A stretch of 64,000 nucleotides of DNA from Luzula sylvatica (GCA_946800325.1 OX326959.1:11538862-11602861), one strand, 5' to 3'; positions 23,325-34,172 are shown, counted from the first letter of the stretch. Numbers and translations: made by a program. The notes: generated by a model from the sequence alone, not told the origin.

Positions 23325-24640
23325 CAATTGCTTCGTATTTCAATTCGAGATCTTCACTAAGTTTCGACTCGACATTATGGCTTCAATTGCTTGGATGGGA
23401 TCCGTGAACTCGCTGAATCTTGCCGGTTTAAGGCAAGTTTTAGTCTTTTAAATATTCAAATTCTTTATTTTATGCTAATTTTGATATCAATGTGAAAATT
23501 GTGGGTTTATATTAGTAATATCTTCGATTCAAGTGATGTACGATGCTAATTTGTTTTGTTTTAAGTGCATTAAAATAATGTTTGATTAAAATCCATGTCT
23601 ATTTAAAGTTCAATTGAGGAATTTTTTTGGTTGAGATCACAAAATATTAGGCTGATTTCAGTTGATTGGGAAAAAAATTAACCATCAGAATATTTGATTT
23701 TTTGCAATTCCAACATTCTTCTTCAAAGGCTTGGTTTTTAGACCAATTTGGAGTTATTTATGACGTGAAAAACCCTTATCCTAGTGCATTTCGACATGTA
23801 TTATTTTTCATTAATACACATATTACTAAAAAATGTTTTTATTAAAGTAATTTTGAATTATTTTTTCCATGGTAGTAGAGAAGCTAGTTTCAACAGGGGC
23901 CAAATTGGTAATTATAAGCAATTCGAAGAGCATTTGTAACTCTAGATAAACTCAACAGTCTTCAATTGGACCCTTCACTTTTTCATGGAGCAATTACTAG
24001 TGGAGAATTAACGCATCAATTCCTTCTTAGGTAAAAAGAAGAAGTAAAAACAATTATCATTTAACATAGGGTTCGTTATGCAAAAGCGACTTTTACTTTT
24101 ACATTAGGAGAGATGATCCATGGTTTATATCTCTTGGAGAAAATGCATTCATATTACATGGAAAGATAGAGGCGCAATTTCTCTAGTGGTAAAATTCAAT
24201 TCTTTTTATTATATTTTGTAGAGAAATTTGCAAAAAAGAATTTCACAAAAAGACCCTTTTATTATACTATATTTTTTGTGAATGTTTAGGGTTTGGGATT
24301 GGAAGTGGTGAGTGAAGTGGACGAAGTGGATTTTATACTGGCACACGGTACCGAAGCTATTGGTACGCCTTCTGGTACAACCAATGTCATTAATTTGGAG
24401 GGCATTTTTGAAATTTTAGGGTTTTGTGCGAAGAGAAAAATTCCTATGGTTGTTGAAAATCCTGATTTTGTTACCGTTGAAGCCAGAGACTCGCAAATTA
24501 TGCCTGGTATAATTATAAAATTATTTTGGTACTTTTGTGCGATTTTTTTTATATTGGTTATAATTTTCTTATAATTAGATTATTTTTGTATTTTCTTATA
24601 ATTAGATGGGTAAACGTAAACCTGACCATGTAATATTTTG
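23325..24640 (+). pseudogene. HAD-family hydrolase gene fragment, copy 1 (chimera 5' part)
   Basis: Exons with plausible splice sites: one ending at 23432 (GIRELAESCRFK; GC donor instead of GT), 23729-23797 (AWFLDQFGV), 23876-24030 (ISNS, FHGAITSGELTHQF), 24108-24188 (RDDPWF) and 24290-24506 (LEVVSEVDEVDFILAHGTEA, KIPMVVENPDFVTVEARDS), plus a GKP-D-like remnant at 24606-24625. The LDQFGV, ISNSS, TSGE and NPD blocks match the plant relatives of class IIA HAD phosphatases (Arabidopsis At5g10460-like, from memory). The C-terminal half with the last HAD motif is missing. A 5-bp deletion in the third exon (against copy 2), shifts in the fourth and the GC donor make it non-functional. Introns are kept, so it was copied as DNA. 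Copy 2 lies at 62.1-63.4 kb. Confidence 0.75.
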
Positions 24641-24647
24641 ATTTTTG

Positions 24648-25024
24648 GCCAAATTTCACAAGTACCCTTACAAAACCCCACAATTTCACGTATACCCTTG
24701 CAAAATATGAAATATCATGAATATCCCTACAAAACTACTCTTTCATGAATGCCCTTTTTGTTAGATTTCGGTAAGCTATCCCTTAAGATTACTGCTAATT
24801 TGTGTTTTTTCGATTTCTCCAACATAAATTTTATTCCTTATTTACATAGGAGGTAAAATAAAAAATAAAAATAAAAATTTAGCGGTAATATAGTTAACAG
24901 AAATCTAGCAAAAAGGACATCCATGAAATTATAAAAATTTTGTAGGGGTATTCGTGATATTTCACATTTTGTAGGGGTATAAGTGAAATTGTGATGCTTT
25001 GTAGGGGTATATATGAAATTTGGC
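24648..25024. mobile_element. MITE with long inverted repeats (MULE-like)
   Basis: About 377 bp with terminal inverted repeats of over 100 bp made of near-tandem CCCTACAAAA motifs: GCCAAATTTCACAAGTACCC at the left and the inverse of GCCAAATTTCATATATACCC at the right. It lies between the HAD and SMC6 parts of the chimera. The first 30 or so bases of the same element occur at the equivalent place in copy 2 (63393-63420), where a deletion removed the rest. No clean target duplication. Confidence 0.65.
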
Positions 25025-25173
25025 ATTAATTTTTTAGATGACAAATATGATATTTTGAAATATTTTGATTTGTTAGTGAATTTATTTATTTATTTTCGGT
25101 GATATTTTCAAGAATTATATATTTATTTTTCGATGATTATATTATATGAAGTTTTCTAATTTATTGAACATAG

Positions 25174-25800
25174 ACGTATCAAAAAAGCATTGGATTTGCG
25201 GTGGAATAAGTTTAAGAGAAATGCGAGTCTTTTAAAGAGACAATTAACTTGGCAGTATGTTCATATTATTATTTTACATTATTTTATTTCGCGAGATTAT
25301 TTATTTTATTCATTGGTTTTACTTATTGTGTGGTTAATTAGGTTTAACGGGCATCTGCGAAAGAAAGGCATAAGCGGTCATATTAAGATAGATTATGAAA
25401 AGAAGGTTTTATCCGTCGAAGTGAGTTTAAAATATCTTATAATATTTATTTTATTTTATTTATAAATAATATTAATGTTTTATTGATGTGTTTATGTATG
25501 TGAAAATGTCTCAAGTTGCATCTGGAAATACTGTTCGTGATACTCGTGGACTTTCAGGTCACAATTGCATAATATCACTTTAAGATCCTTAAAATCCTCA
25601 AGCTTAATTTTTGTTATTATTTATTTTATATTTTTTTGTGGTATTTATTTAGGGGGAGAAAGGTCATTTTTGTTTTAATTTCAACCAAAACTAATAATAT
25701 AATGCTTTAATTATTAAAATTGAGTTTGAATTTGTGATTCAGCATGGTGAAGGCTGCGGACAGAGTCAAGAAGCAACAGGTGGCGGCTCCGCGTGGTTGA
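25174..25800 (+). pseudogene. SMC6 C-terminal fragment, copy 1 (chimera 3' part)
   Basis: Exons: 25174-25254 (KFKRNASLLKRQLTW), 25342-25420 (FNGHLRKKGISGHIKIDYEK), 25500-25557 (NTVRDTRGLS), 25653 onward (GGERSF, completing the ABC signature LSGGERS across the intron) and 25741-25800 (SMVKAADRVKKQQVAAPRG, then TGA). The order and text match the C-terminal ATPase half of plant SMC6, a subunit of the SMC5/6 DNA-repair complex. The Walker B exon is absent here but present in copy 2. The donor GTATGT at 25255 and GTGAGT at 25421 are canonical, while the acceptor before 25500 is degraded. The hinge, N-terminal Walker A and Walker B are missing, so no working protein is possible. It sits about 550 bp after the HAD part, same strand. 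Confidence 0.82.
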
Positions 25801-26342
25801 TCAAATTGCATTGCTGCTTTTATTTTTATTTTTCTATTTGTATATATGATATGATATGATATGATAATGATATTTATTTATTTATTTATTTATTTTGTCA
25901 TGTCAATTTTTATTTCCTTGTTTTGTTATGTGTCATAACATTTTAGATGGTTTGTTCTAGTGTTAATTATTTATTTTTGGTTAAAAACAAAAAGTTATTC
26001 TAGATGGTACCCAAGTATTATTTTACTATCCTCAGATAATTAAGAAGCCAAGGTGCAGTAATTATATCAATGTAATTATATGAAAAACGAAATGAACTAA
26101 ATAGCAGAACATAAATACTATGTTTATTATCATCGTTGACTACATAAAATGGGTCAAACTATTAAAACAAAATGACCCGTTACACGTTCATATGTAGGGA
26201 AAATGTCACATGAAATCTTTGTTGAGTGCAGCTTGCGTTCTGTTTCTTTCTTCTTCCGTGGAGAGCTCTCCATATGAACACTTCCGTCCGAGACATTCTT
26301 GCTAGGAGATTTCGTATTTCCTTCTAACGGCTATATCCAGAG
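25801..26342. other. Spacer with GATAT and TTTA microsatellites
   Basis: Simple repeats at 25845-25870 (ATGAT/GATAT) and 25872-25895 (TTTA). 26220-26340 looks like leader or promoter DNA shared in part with 26936-27000. No gene. Confidence 0.55.
26335..26342. repeat. 8-bp target-site duplication, left (hAT copy 1)
   Basis: ATCCAGAG, identical to 26936-26943. Confidence 0.85.
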
Positions 26343-26935
26343 CACTGTTGTAAAAAACGGTGAAAAACGGTGAAAAACGGTGGAAAAACGTTCCGTTTTT
26401 TACAAGACGGTTTGAAAAAACGGTCAAACGTTTTTTTACCGTGTTTGACCGTTTTTTTTTGGGAAAAAACGTTTTTCGGTTCGAAAAACGGCCGTTTTTC
26501 ACAACAAAAAATTGAAATTTTGAATATTTACCGTTTTTTGGCCCATTTTTTTTTCCAACCCAATAAAATTACCATTTTTTTTACTTACGGTTGTCCCGAA
26601 TGATGTTAATGATTTTACTATTTAGTTTATGTTTGGATTTGAGTTTTTATTTTGATGTTACGTTTTGTTGGACATTCGTTTTGATGTTACGTTTATGTTA
26701 GACATTCGTTTTGATATTATGTTTTATGTTGGATGTTGTTTATGTTATTTTTTTACTATTAAAAAATTACATTATTATATATTTCTTTGGTTTCGTCTAT
26801 AAATTTTAATTAAATTACTATCGATTTCGATGACCGTTTTTTCACCGTTTTTCCACCGTTTTTTCACCGTTTTACGGTAATCCCGTTTTTCGGTCCCCGA
26901 CCGTTCCGTACCGTTTCCCGTATTTTACAACATTG
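26343..26935. mobile_element. Non-autonomous hAT element, copy 1 (593 bp)
   Basis: Terminal inverted repeats CACTGTTGTAAAA and TTTTACAACATTG (one mismatch) with a perfect 8-bp target duplication (ATCCAGAG). The ends are full of ACGGTGAAAA / TTTTTCACCGTTTT subterminal repeats, as expected for hAT transposase binding. Homologous throughout to copy 2 at 28794-29626, which keeps about 240 bp more of the interior. No transposase gene. Confidence 0.92.
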
Positions 26936-26943
26936 ATCCAGAG
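26936..26943. repeat. 8-bp target-site duplication, right (hAT copy 1)
   Basis: ATCCAGAG, identical to 26335-26342. Confidence 0.85.
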
Positions 26944-27075
26944 AGAGTTCTAGATTCTTCTCCTCCAACGGTCATATTGAGAGAGACGTTGGAGGAGCGC
27001 CATGTTCTCTATATATTCACCCCAAACCCCCTCGTTCCTCTTCTAGTCCAGACCCCTCTCTCTCTCTCTCTTGTC
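26944..27075 (+). promoter_or_regulatory. Promoter-like region with TATA box
   Basis: CTATATATTCACC (27008-27020) has the form of a plant TATA box followed by a C/T-rich leader ((CT)n at 27055-27071). Just upstream, CTCCTCCAACG and CGTTGGAGGAG form an 11-bp inverted repeat 16 bases apart. The following ATG (27134) opens a frame of only 25 codons, so no intact gene is attached. hAT copy 1 inserted within this upstream region. Confidence 0.4.
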
Positions 27076-27607
27076 CAAACCCAAACCCCCTCGTATCTTC
27101 ATCTTTAATTAATCTTTTCCATAGAAACACCTAATGAAGTTTCGTTCTTTTGAGTGCAAACATGAAGATACCCACTCTCTTGTGGAGAATCGAGTTGTCG
27201 AGACTGAGGATTAAGATACAGAGAAGAAGGCGACGCCTAATGATGTTGGTTGTTCAATCTCTACACTAAATGAAGGTTTTTGTGCACTTTCTCATTCTAT
27301 TCTCTTTGCCTTTCTCAATTTTGTGAATGGATCTTTTAAACCTGAAAAATAGTTTCGAAATTCACACTTAATGAAGGGCCCTTTTGCAATTTCTCCTTAC
27401 ATTCTTTTGTGCTTTTTCAATTTTATGGATGGATCTTTTTGAAACTCGGAGTAATTCGAAAGGGTCTTTTTATACTGTTCATAACCTGGACAGTTTCGTA
27501 TTAGCTTGGTTTTTGGTTTGTACAGAGCATAAACAACCCTAAATTTCTTTTTTATAATTATAATTGCAACAAAGCCCAGTTTTTATTTCTTTACTTTTTT
27601 TGATTAG

Positions 27608-28013
27608 GGCATTGAGAGATTCGGCAAAATCGATTCAGTTTCAGAGAGTTAATTTGCCACAACATGATGTTGCGTTACTGGTACGTTCTTTATTATTCAT
27701 ATTATTATGAATATATATTTTGAATTAATTTAAGTTTGTACAAATTTCTAATATAAGTTCTTAATTAAGTTTCAGATATTGCTATGAGATTGCTTGCTTT
27801 GCTGATTGGATGCACTGGCAGTGGCAAATTACGACACAACATGTTATGATCGAGACAGATCGAACGAGATGTGCTTCAATTAACGAATTACGGCAATGCA
27901 ACAGGTCTGATGTGAAAGAAGCTCTCGGCACACTGTCAGTTGGATGCACTGTCAGCAGGAAGCCAGCCTTTGATGACATGGAGTTCTCGACAATCAAATC
28001 GGATCTTGAGTGA
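27608..28013 (+). pseudogene. Unassigned two-exon gene-like fragment
   Basis: An exon-like block at 27608-27680 (LRDSAKSIQFQRVNLPQHD) has an AG acceptor before it and GTACG after it. A second open block runs from 27776 after TTTCAG to TGA at 28011, including DRTRCASINELRQCNRSDVK. Joined directly, the two are out of frame. The text looks like real protein but I do not recognise it. The TG-rich minisatellite begins right after the stop. Relict or captured exons are likely. Confidence 0.35.
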
Positions 28014-28017
28014 ACGT

Positions 28018-28248
28018 ACTCTGTGGGTCTGATGTGTGTGCATGTGTAGGTCTGATGTGTGGCATGTATAGATCTGATGTGTGTGTATGTAGGTCTGATG
28101 TGTGTGTATATGTAGGTCTGATGTGTGTGTATGTAGGTCTGATGTGTGTGTATATGTAGGTCTGATGTGTGTATATGTAGGTCTGATGTGTGTGTATAGG
28201 TCTGAAGTGTGTATGGGTCTGATGTGTGCATATGTCTGATGATATGTG
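28018..28248. repeat. TG-rich minisatellite, about 20-22-bp units
   Basis: Around ten copies of GGTCTGATGTGTGTGTATGT with length variation. Thr/His/Ser-rich open frames across it are artefacts. Confidence 0.9.
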
Positions 28249-28254
28249 TATGGG

Positions 28255-28575
28255 CCCTCGGGGGGGGGGGGGGGGTGGTGGTCCGGCCCGAAAGGGGGCC
28301 GGGCCTTCGGGGGAGGGGGGGTCCGGCCCGTTCGGGCCGGGCCTTCGGGGGAGGGGGGTCCGGCCCGAAAGGGAGCCGGGCCCGAAAGGGTGGGGGTTCG
28401 GCCCGAAAGGGGGCCGGGCCCTGGGGTGGGGTTCAGGGGGGGGTGGGGGTGTGTTCGGCCCGAAAGGGGGCCAGGCCCGCCGGGCCCTGGGGGGGGGGGG
28501 GGGTCGGCCCGCTCGGGGGTTGTGGGGTGGGGGGGGGGGGGGGTTCGGCCCGAAAGGGGGCCGGGGGGGAGGGTT
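28255..28575. repeat. GC-rich minisatellite (CGGCCCGAAAGGGGGCCGGGCC)
   Basis: Tandem, variable copies of CGGCCCGAAAGGGGGCCGG with G-runs up to 16. Directly follows the TG-rich array. The layout (TG-rich, then G-rich GGCC array) mirrors the 14.0-14.8 kb locus read on the minus strand. Confidence 0.9.
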
Positions 28576-28785
28576 ATTTCGTTAATTAACTTGGTTATTT
28601 CGTTAATTTTTACAAAAGACGCACTTTCATACCCCGCAAAAGACATATTTGGATTTTTTTTCCAAAACTTGGTTATTTCGTTAATTAACTTTGTACCCTT
28701 GATTAGAGTTGAAAATCTTGTTCAACTATATGAATTTTTTGGACTTCATTTGGGAGAAGGATAAGACAAGAATAACTTTAGGTTG

Positions 28786-28793
28786 GTTGGCAA
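28786..28793. repeat. 8-bp target-site duplication, left (hAT copy 2)
   Basis: GTTGGCAA, identical to 29627-29634. Confidence 0.85.
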
Positions 28794-29626
28794 CAATGTT
28801 GTAAAAGACACCGAAAAACATCGAAAAACGGTCGAAAAACGGTGTTACGGTGGAAGACCGTTCCGTTTTTTGCCGTAACGTTTCAAAAAAGGTCAAACGT
28901 TTTTTAACCGTGTTTGACCGTTTTTTTTTAACCGAAAAACGTTTTTAACCCGTTTTACATACCGATTTTTTCTTCTAATTATTTTGGGCCCGATTTTTTT
29001 TTAATTTTTTGGGCAGTTATTTTTCTCGACACATGATTTTTTTTTCTCCGAGTCTCTGTTTTAGTTCTTCTTCATCTTCACGACATTGGTTGGGATGCTC
29101 CATTCTTCGGTTCTTCACGACGGACTAAAGGATGACGTCGGCTCGGTTTAATTTATGACAATGGCTGCTCTCTTCTTCTTCACAACAAAGCTAATCTCTT
29201 CTGCATGAATTGTGATTGCGAGTGCTAAGTTTATTTAATTTGTGCTAATTTGATACGGCAATGGATGATGAGAATGTGAAATTCGTCATTAACGAGGGAT
29301 CAACTCCGACGGATTTGGTCCCAAATGATATTAATGATTTTACGATTTAGTTTTTTTTATTTAAATTTGTATTTTGAAGTTACATTTATGTTGGACATTC
29401 GTTTTGATGTTACGTTTATGTTGGACATTGTTTATGTTATTTTTTTATTATTAAAAAAAATAAATTATTATATATTTTTTGTTTTATCCATACATTTTAA
29501 TTAAATTATTACCGATTCTGGTGACCGTTTTTTCATCGTTTTTTAACCGTTTTACGACCGCTTTACGGTATTCCCGTAAAACGATTCCCGACCGTTCCGT
29601 ACCGTTTTCCGTATTTTACAACATTG
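28794..29626. mobile_element. Non-autonomous hAT element, copy 2 (833 bp)
   Basis: Perfect 13-bp terminal inverted repeats, CAATGTTGTAAAA and TTTTACAACATTG, flanked by 8-bp GTTGGCAA duplications. Subterminal ACGGT/ACCGT motifs as in copy 1. The extra interior (about 29020-29330) includes a short open stretch near 29267 (MDDENVKFVINEGSTP) with a stop 30 codons later; it may be debris of a transposase or a captured piece, but is too short to tell. Confidence 0.93.
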
Positions 29627-29634
29627 GTTGGCAA
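29627..29634. repeat. 8-bp target-site duplication, right (hAT copy 2)
   Basis: GTTGGCAA, identical to 28786-28793. Confidence 0.85.
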
Positions 29635-29699
29635 AAGTAGTTATTCCAATTTATCTCTCAATATTAGTAATGACCAAATACTTGAATTTAAAAAGATCA

Positions 29700-31510
29700 A
29701 AGTTTCTTATGACCCAAATAACCTTTTGTTATTATATAGTTGAACAAGTGTTTATTAATTAGTAAAAATTAAAATTTAATTTTAAAAATTCACAAATCTT
29801 AATAAAACATAACACAAGGTCAATATACTTGAATATATCAAGCCAGATTTATCAGTTCCAAAAAAATTATACTAATTACCAATTACCAATGTGAGTTCTT
29901 ACATTGGTCCAAAATATATATGAATTCTTACATAGTATTTGATAAGAAATTTATGCACTCCAATGAACAAAGTTCAAATGTCAAAACTCGAAAAATTGAA
30001 CCAAATTAGTTCAATTTAGTTCAAAGAAAAATTGTGCATGTTAGGCAAATTAGTTCATTGATTTTTGCAAATTTTGCCTTAACTTTCTTCAAATCAATCA
30101 TTAGAAAAGAAAGAGAGACGAGTTAAAATTAACAATTTTTGTCATAGTTTTCTTAAAATTATCAATTCACACCTTCTCGAAGAAATAAGTTGCTATTAAT
30201 TTCTTGAATCAATATGTCATGTCCAACATAACACCCTTTCTTCGTTCTATTTTTGATATTTTCATTACAATTAATCTGAACCCACCGTACATGGATCTCA
30301 AATAAAGGAGAACGAATTTAGTAACAAGATAACGTGGTTTATTTGTTAATAAGATAGTAATATTGAACAAGAGAGAGAATAGACAGTCGAGCGAGATGAG
30401 TTGGGAGAAAAAAATTTAACAAAACAAAAATAATGTTAAAGTAGGAATATTTTGGGAACAAATTTTGGGGATAAGCAAGAAAAAAGTTATCTTTTTTTTT
30501 GAAGGGGCAAGAAAAAAGTTATCACCACTTCAACTGGTGATAAGTATTTTATTCTGTTTTATTCCTAGATATTTCTTTTAATAATTTGTATGTTTGGCAG
30601 GAATATTTTGGGAACAAATAATTTGTACGTTTAACATCACGAAATGTGATGGTTAACCGCCATAGAGGAATAAATACAAATGGAATCTTGTTGGAGGTTT
30701 TTTTTGAAATATTTAAAATTGAGCGTTTTTTAACAAATAAAAAAAAGTAGGGAGTCGTTTGAAAATCCCCCTATATTATTTGTACCAAATTTTGTGTCAC
30801 TTTTACAAATAATAAATAAATAAGTGTCAACATAATATCCAAGATGACAAAAGTAAACCACGCAATAACTTAAATTAATGTAGAAAAATAATTGTTATTT
30901 CGATATTTTAAGAGATGAAATATGATTTTAGAAGCCTATATACATAGCAAGAAGAACGATCGAGGAGGTAAAAAATTGGCAAAAATGATGCTAGACTTTG
31001 TAGCTCAACATGACAATTTATTTAAGTTTTTTATTTTTCTTTGTTTTCGCTATACATGAACAACACGTTCATGGTTATTGTACAAAAAAAATTCTTGTTT
31101 CAATATTCAAAAGGCTACGCCTTTTCTTAAAAAAGAAGAAGAAGATATGGGTTATGTTGGTAATATATCTCTCAGAAAATGGAGGGTCATTCTATGGATA
31201 ACCTTCTGGAATTAATTGTGATAACCATTTTAATTCGTTACATGATTTAATCCATAATAGTTCATAAATTCAAAAATCCAAATAACAACAACTTTTTTTA
31301 TTTAGGGACCAAATTTGGTTATAAATCATAAAAAAAATATGTTTGTATATCTTGGAAAAATGTTGTACTCATCATGGTGCAGTACCAATTGTCATTTATG
31401 TACATTGTAAATTTTGCAATATCAAGGCAAACATAACGGAGTGGTATTTTTGTAATTGTCTAAATCATGTTTATATAAACTTGTAAATTTTTAGGGTGAT
31501 TGATGATAGT
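29700..31510. other. AT-rich intergenic DNA, no gene seen
   Basis: No recognisable frame. AATATTTTGGGAACAAAT is present twice (near 30446 and 30601) and AGAAAAAAGTTATC twice (near 30477 and 30508). Confidence 0.5.
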
Positions 31511-31599
31511 ATAATTATAAGTTATATATAAAGTTGGATAAATTCAAGCTCCCACATGAGGCCACGTCATCAGGGACCTTTTTGTGAAAAAAAAATATT

Positions 31600-32760
31600 T
31601 TATTTTATTTTTTGGTCCTTTTTTATTTACATTTTGGTCCTTTTTTATAAAAAATTTACATTTTGGTCCTTTTTTATTCACATTTTGGTCCTTTTTAATT
31701 TACAATTTGGTCCTTCAAGTTTAAAGAATTACATTAGGGTCCAGGGGCCTCTTTGTAAGTTATATATAAAGTTGGATAAATTCAAGCTCCCACATGAGGC
31801 CACGTCATCAGGGACCTTTTTGTGAAAAAAAAATATTTTATTTTATTTTTTGGTCCTTTTTTATTTACATTTTGGTCCTTTTTTTATAAAAAATTTACAT
31901 TTTGGTCCTTTTTTATTCACATTTTGGTCCTTTTTAATTTACAATTTGGTCCTTCAAGTTTAAAGAATTACATTAGGGTCCAGGGGCCTCTTTGTAAAAA
32001 AAATAATTATATTTTGGTCCTTTCTTAATTACATTTTGATCCTTTTTAGTTGAAAAAACTATATTTTGGTCCTTTTTATTTACATTTTGGCCCTTTTAAG
32101 TTTAAAAACTTACATTTTGGTCCTTCATATTTGCATCATGATCCTCTTTTATTTACATGTCGGTCCTTTTTCACATTTCCGAATTTATATTTTGGTCCTT
32201 TTTAGTTTTAGTTTACACTTTGGTCTTTTTTTTTTTAACATTTAGGTCCTTTTTAATTTAAATTTCGGTCCTTTTAAACATTTGAATTTATATGTTGGTC
32301 CTTTTTAGTTCTAATTTACATTTTTTGATATTTATAAAGTTAAGAAAATTGCTCTTTTATGTTTGCTCCACGTCAACCTTTACAAAAAAAATTAATTTAC
32401 ATTTTGGTCCTTTCTTAATTACATTTTGATCCTTTTTAGTTGAAAAAACTATATTTTGGTCATTTTTATTTACATTTTGGCCCTTTTAAGTTTAAAAACT
32501 TACATTTTGGTCCTTCATATTTACATCTTGATCCTCTTTTATTTACATGTCGGTCCTTTTTCACATTTCCGAATTTATATATTGGTCCTTTTTATTTATA
32601 TTTTGGTCATTTTTAGTTTTAGTTTACACTTTGGTCTTTTTTTTTTAACATTTAGGTCCTTCTTAATTTAAATTTCGGTCCTTTTAAACATTTGAATTTA
32701 AATTTTTGTCCTTTTTATTTATATGTTGGTCCTTTTTAGTTCTAATTTACATTTTTAGAT
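31600..32760 (+). repeat. GGTCC minisatellite array
   Basis: About 40 imperfect units of ATTTTGGTCCTTTTTATTTAC type. Repetitive Phe/Leu/Ile frames are artefacts. Confidence 0.8.
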
Positions 32761-33907
32761 ATTTATAAAGTTAAGAAAATTGCTCTTCTATGTTTGCTCC
32801 ACGTCATCCTTTACTTTTTCACTTTTTTATATTTGAATTTCTCACTTTAATTATGATTGATTTCTTATCATTATCATAGATATCAACTATATACAATTAA
32901 TATTATTAGTAATTAATGATATTATTAATAATTTATTTTTAGCCTTTTGGTCTTCTTACCGGTTTCAGTTAATGCGATATTTACCTTTTTTTTTTTTTTT
33001 TTTAGAGAAATTAAAGTCCTCACAAAAGGTCACATCATCCTTTTAATGTGGACCACTTGATCTTAATCAAAAAGATCTATAATATATAATTTTTTTTTTA
33101 TTTTAACATGATCTATATAAACCCACTAATTAAAAAATTACATGAATTTTGGTCCATCGTGGATCAAGTTCATTCATATTTTTTTCTATAAATTATAAAC
33201 GGAAAAATTTCAAAAAAACTCCTTAAATTATTGGATATTATAAAAACTCCTAAATTTATATATGTAGTAATTAAAAAAAATTATTTTCTATTAATTTAAA
33301 AAAATCTTCATATTTTTGGAGCATATAATAGTTAAAAAAATTATTATATATTATATTTATACAATTTTAATATTTCATACATTATATATATTTGACTTTT
33401 ATATTTTTTCCCTGAAAAACTAACACAAAATAATGATAAAAAGAACACAACATAGATATTCTTTTACAATATATTATTTTACAATAGATAAAAATATAAA
33501 ATCATGAAATTATTACTAAAATAAACGGACAACGAAAAAAAAATTAATGTTTAAATAGATATTCTTTTACGATATGTTTTCAATGTGTTTATTTATTATT
33601 GCATATTTTATTATTATTGTTTACGAATTTGGTTAAAATTAATAATAAAAAAAAATAATCATTACGTATGAAGATTAAAGAGTATTTGGCCAAAGGAGAA
33701 GTGAATATCATCTATAAGAGAAACAAAAGTTTGGTAGAGGTTTTTTTTTTTTTTTTAAATGTACAAAAACATAGAATTTTTTTACAATATCTAAAAAAGA
33801 TAGGGAGTTAAAAATACACCAAAATACGGATGTGTGAACAATCAGGCAATAAAATGTAGAATACAATAACATATTAGGAAAAATTACATCATAACAAACT
33901 CGAAGAC

Positions 33908-33938
33908 TCCCGCGCAATCGCGCGGGGGAAAAAGCTAG
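33908..33938 (+). other. Helitron 3' terminus (hairpin + CTAG)
   Basis: CCCGCGCAATCGCGCGGG hairpin, GGAAAAAG spacer, CTAG, then T. Confidence 0.85.
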
Positions 33939-34163
33939 TTTGAATATAATAATTAGTTATTTTGGTGTGTAATAAACATGCCATGTCTGATTTTGCTAGA
34001 GTACTCTTGCTAGTTTGGATTTTTTTTTTTTTATGAATTATTATTGATTAAACCGAGGATATTAATAAATTTCATTAATGTATAAGTTTTGTAATTGAGT
34101 GCATAATTTTTTTTACAGATTTTAATTATTTCCTTATCAGGTTAGTATATAAGGAGTTCATGT

Positions 34164-34172
34164 TATTAGATA
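34164..34172. repeat. 9-bp target-site duplication, left (Pack-MULE)
   Basis: TATTAGATA, identical to 37759-37767. Confidence 0.92.

Larger units (their letters stand above)
28741..29695. repeat. Dispersed repeat interrupted by hAT copy 2
   Basis: The two flanks (28741-28793, 29627-29695) join to give the sequence found uninterrupted at 1669-1775. Confidence 0.75.
31521..33938 (+). mobile_element. Non-autonomous Helitron with GGTCC minisatellite
   Basis: The left end begins near 31544 (TCAAGCTCCCACATGAGGCC, then ACGTCATCAGGGACC, as in the 56.8-kb element), the GGTCC minisatellite fills 31600-32760, and the right end is CCCGCGCAATCGCGCGGG (33909-33926) then CTAG (33935-33938) and T. A 238-bp segment is duplicated in tandem at the left (31521-31758 and 31759-31996), and a second block is duplicated around 32000-32340 and 32395-32770. 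No helicase gene. The left boundary is approximate and the element may be nested. Confidence 0.75.

Noticed and set aside
27790..27840. GCTGSGK, a P-loop-like motif, in one plus-strand frame near 27800-27830
   Set aside because: The frame closes within about 12 codons and another frame of the same exon is longer; likely chance.
27782..28764. Thr/His-rich, Gly-rich and Pro-rich frames around 28 kb
   Set aside because: They read the TG-rich and GC-rich minisatellites.
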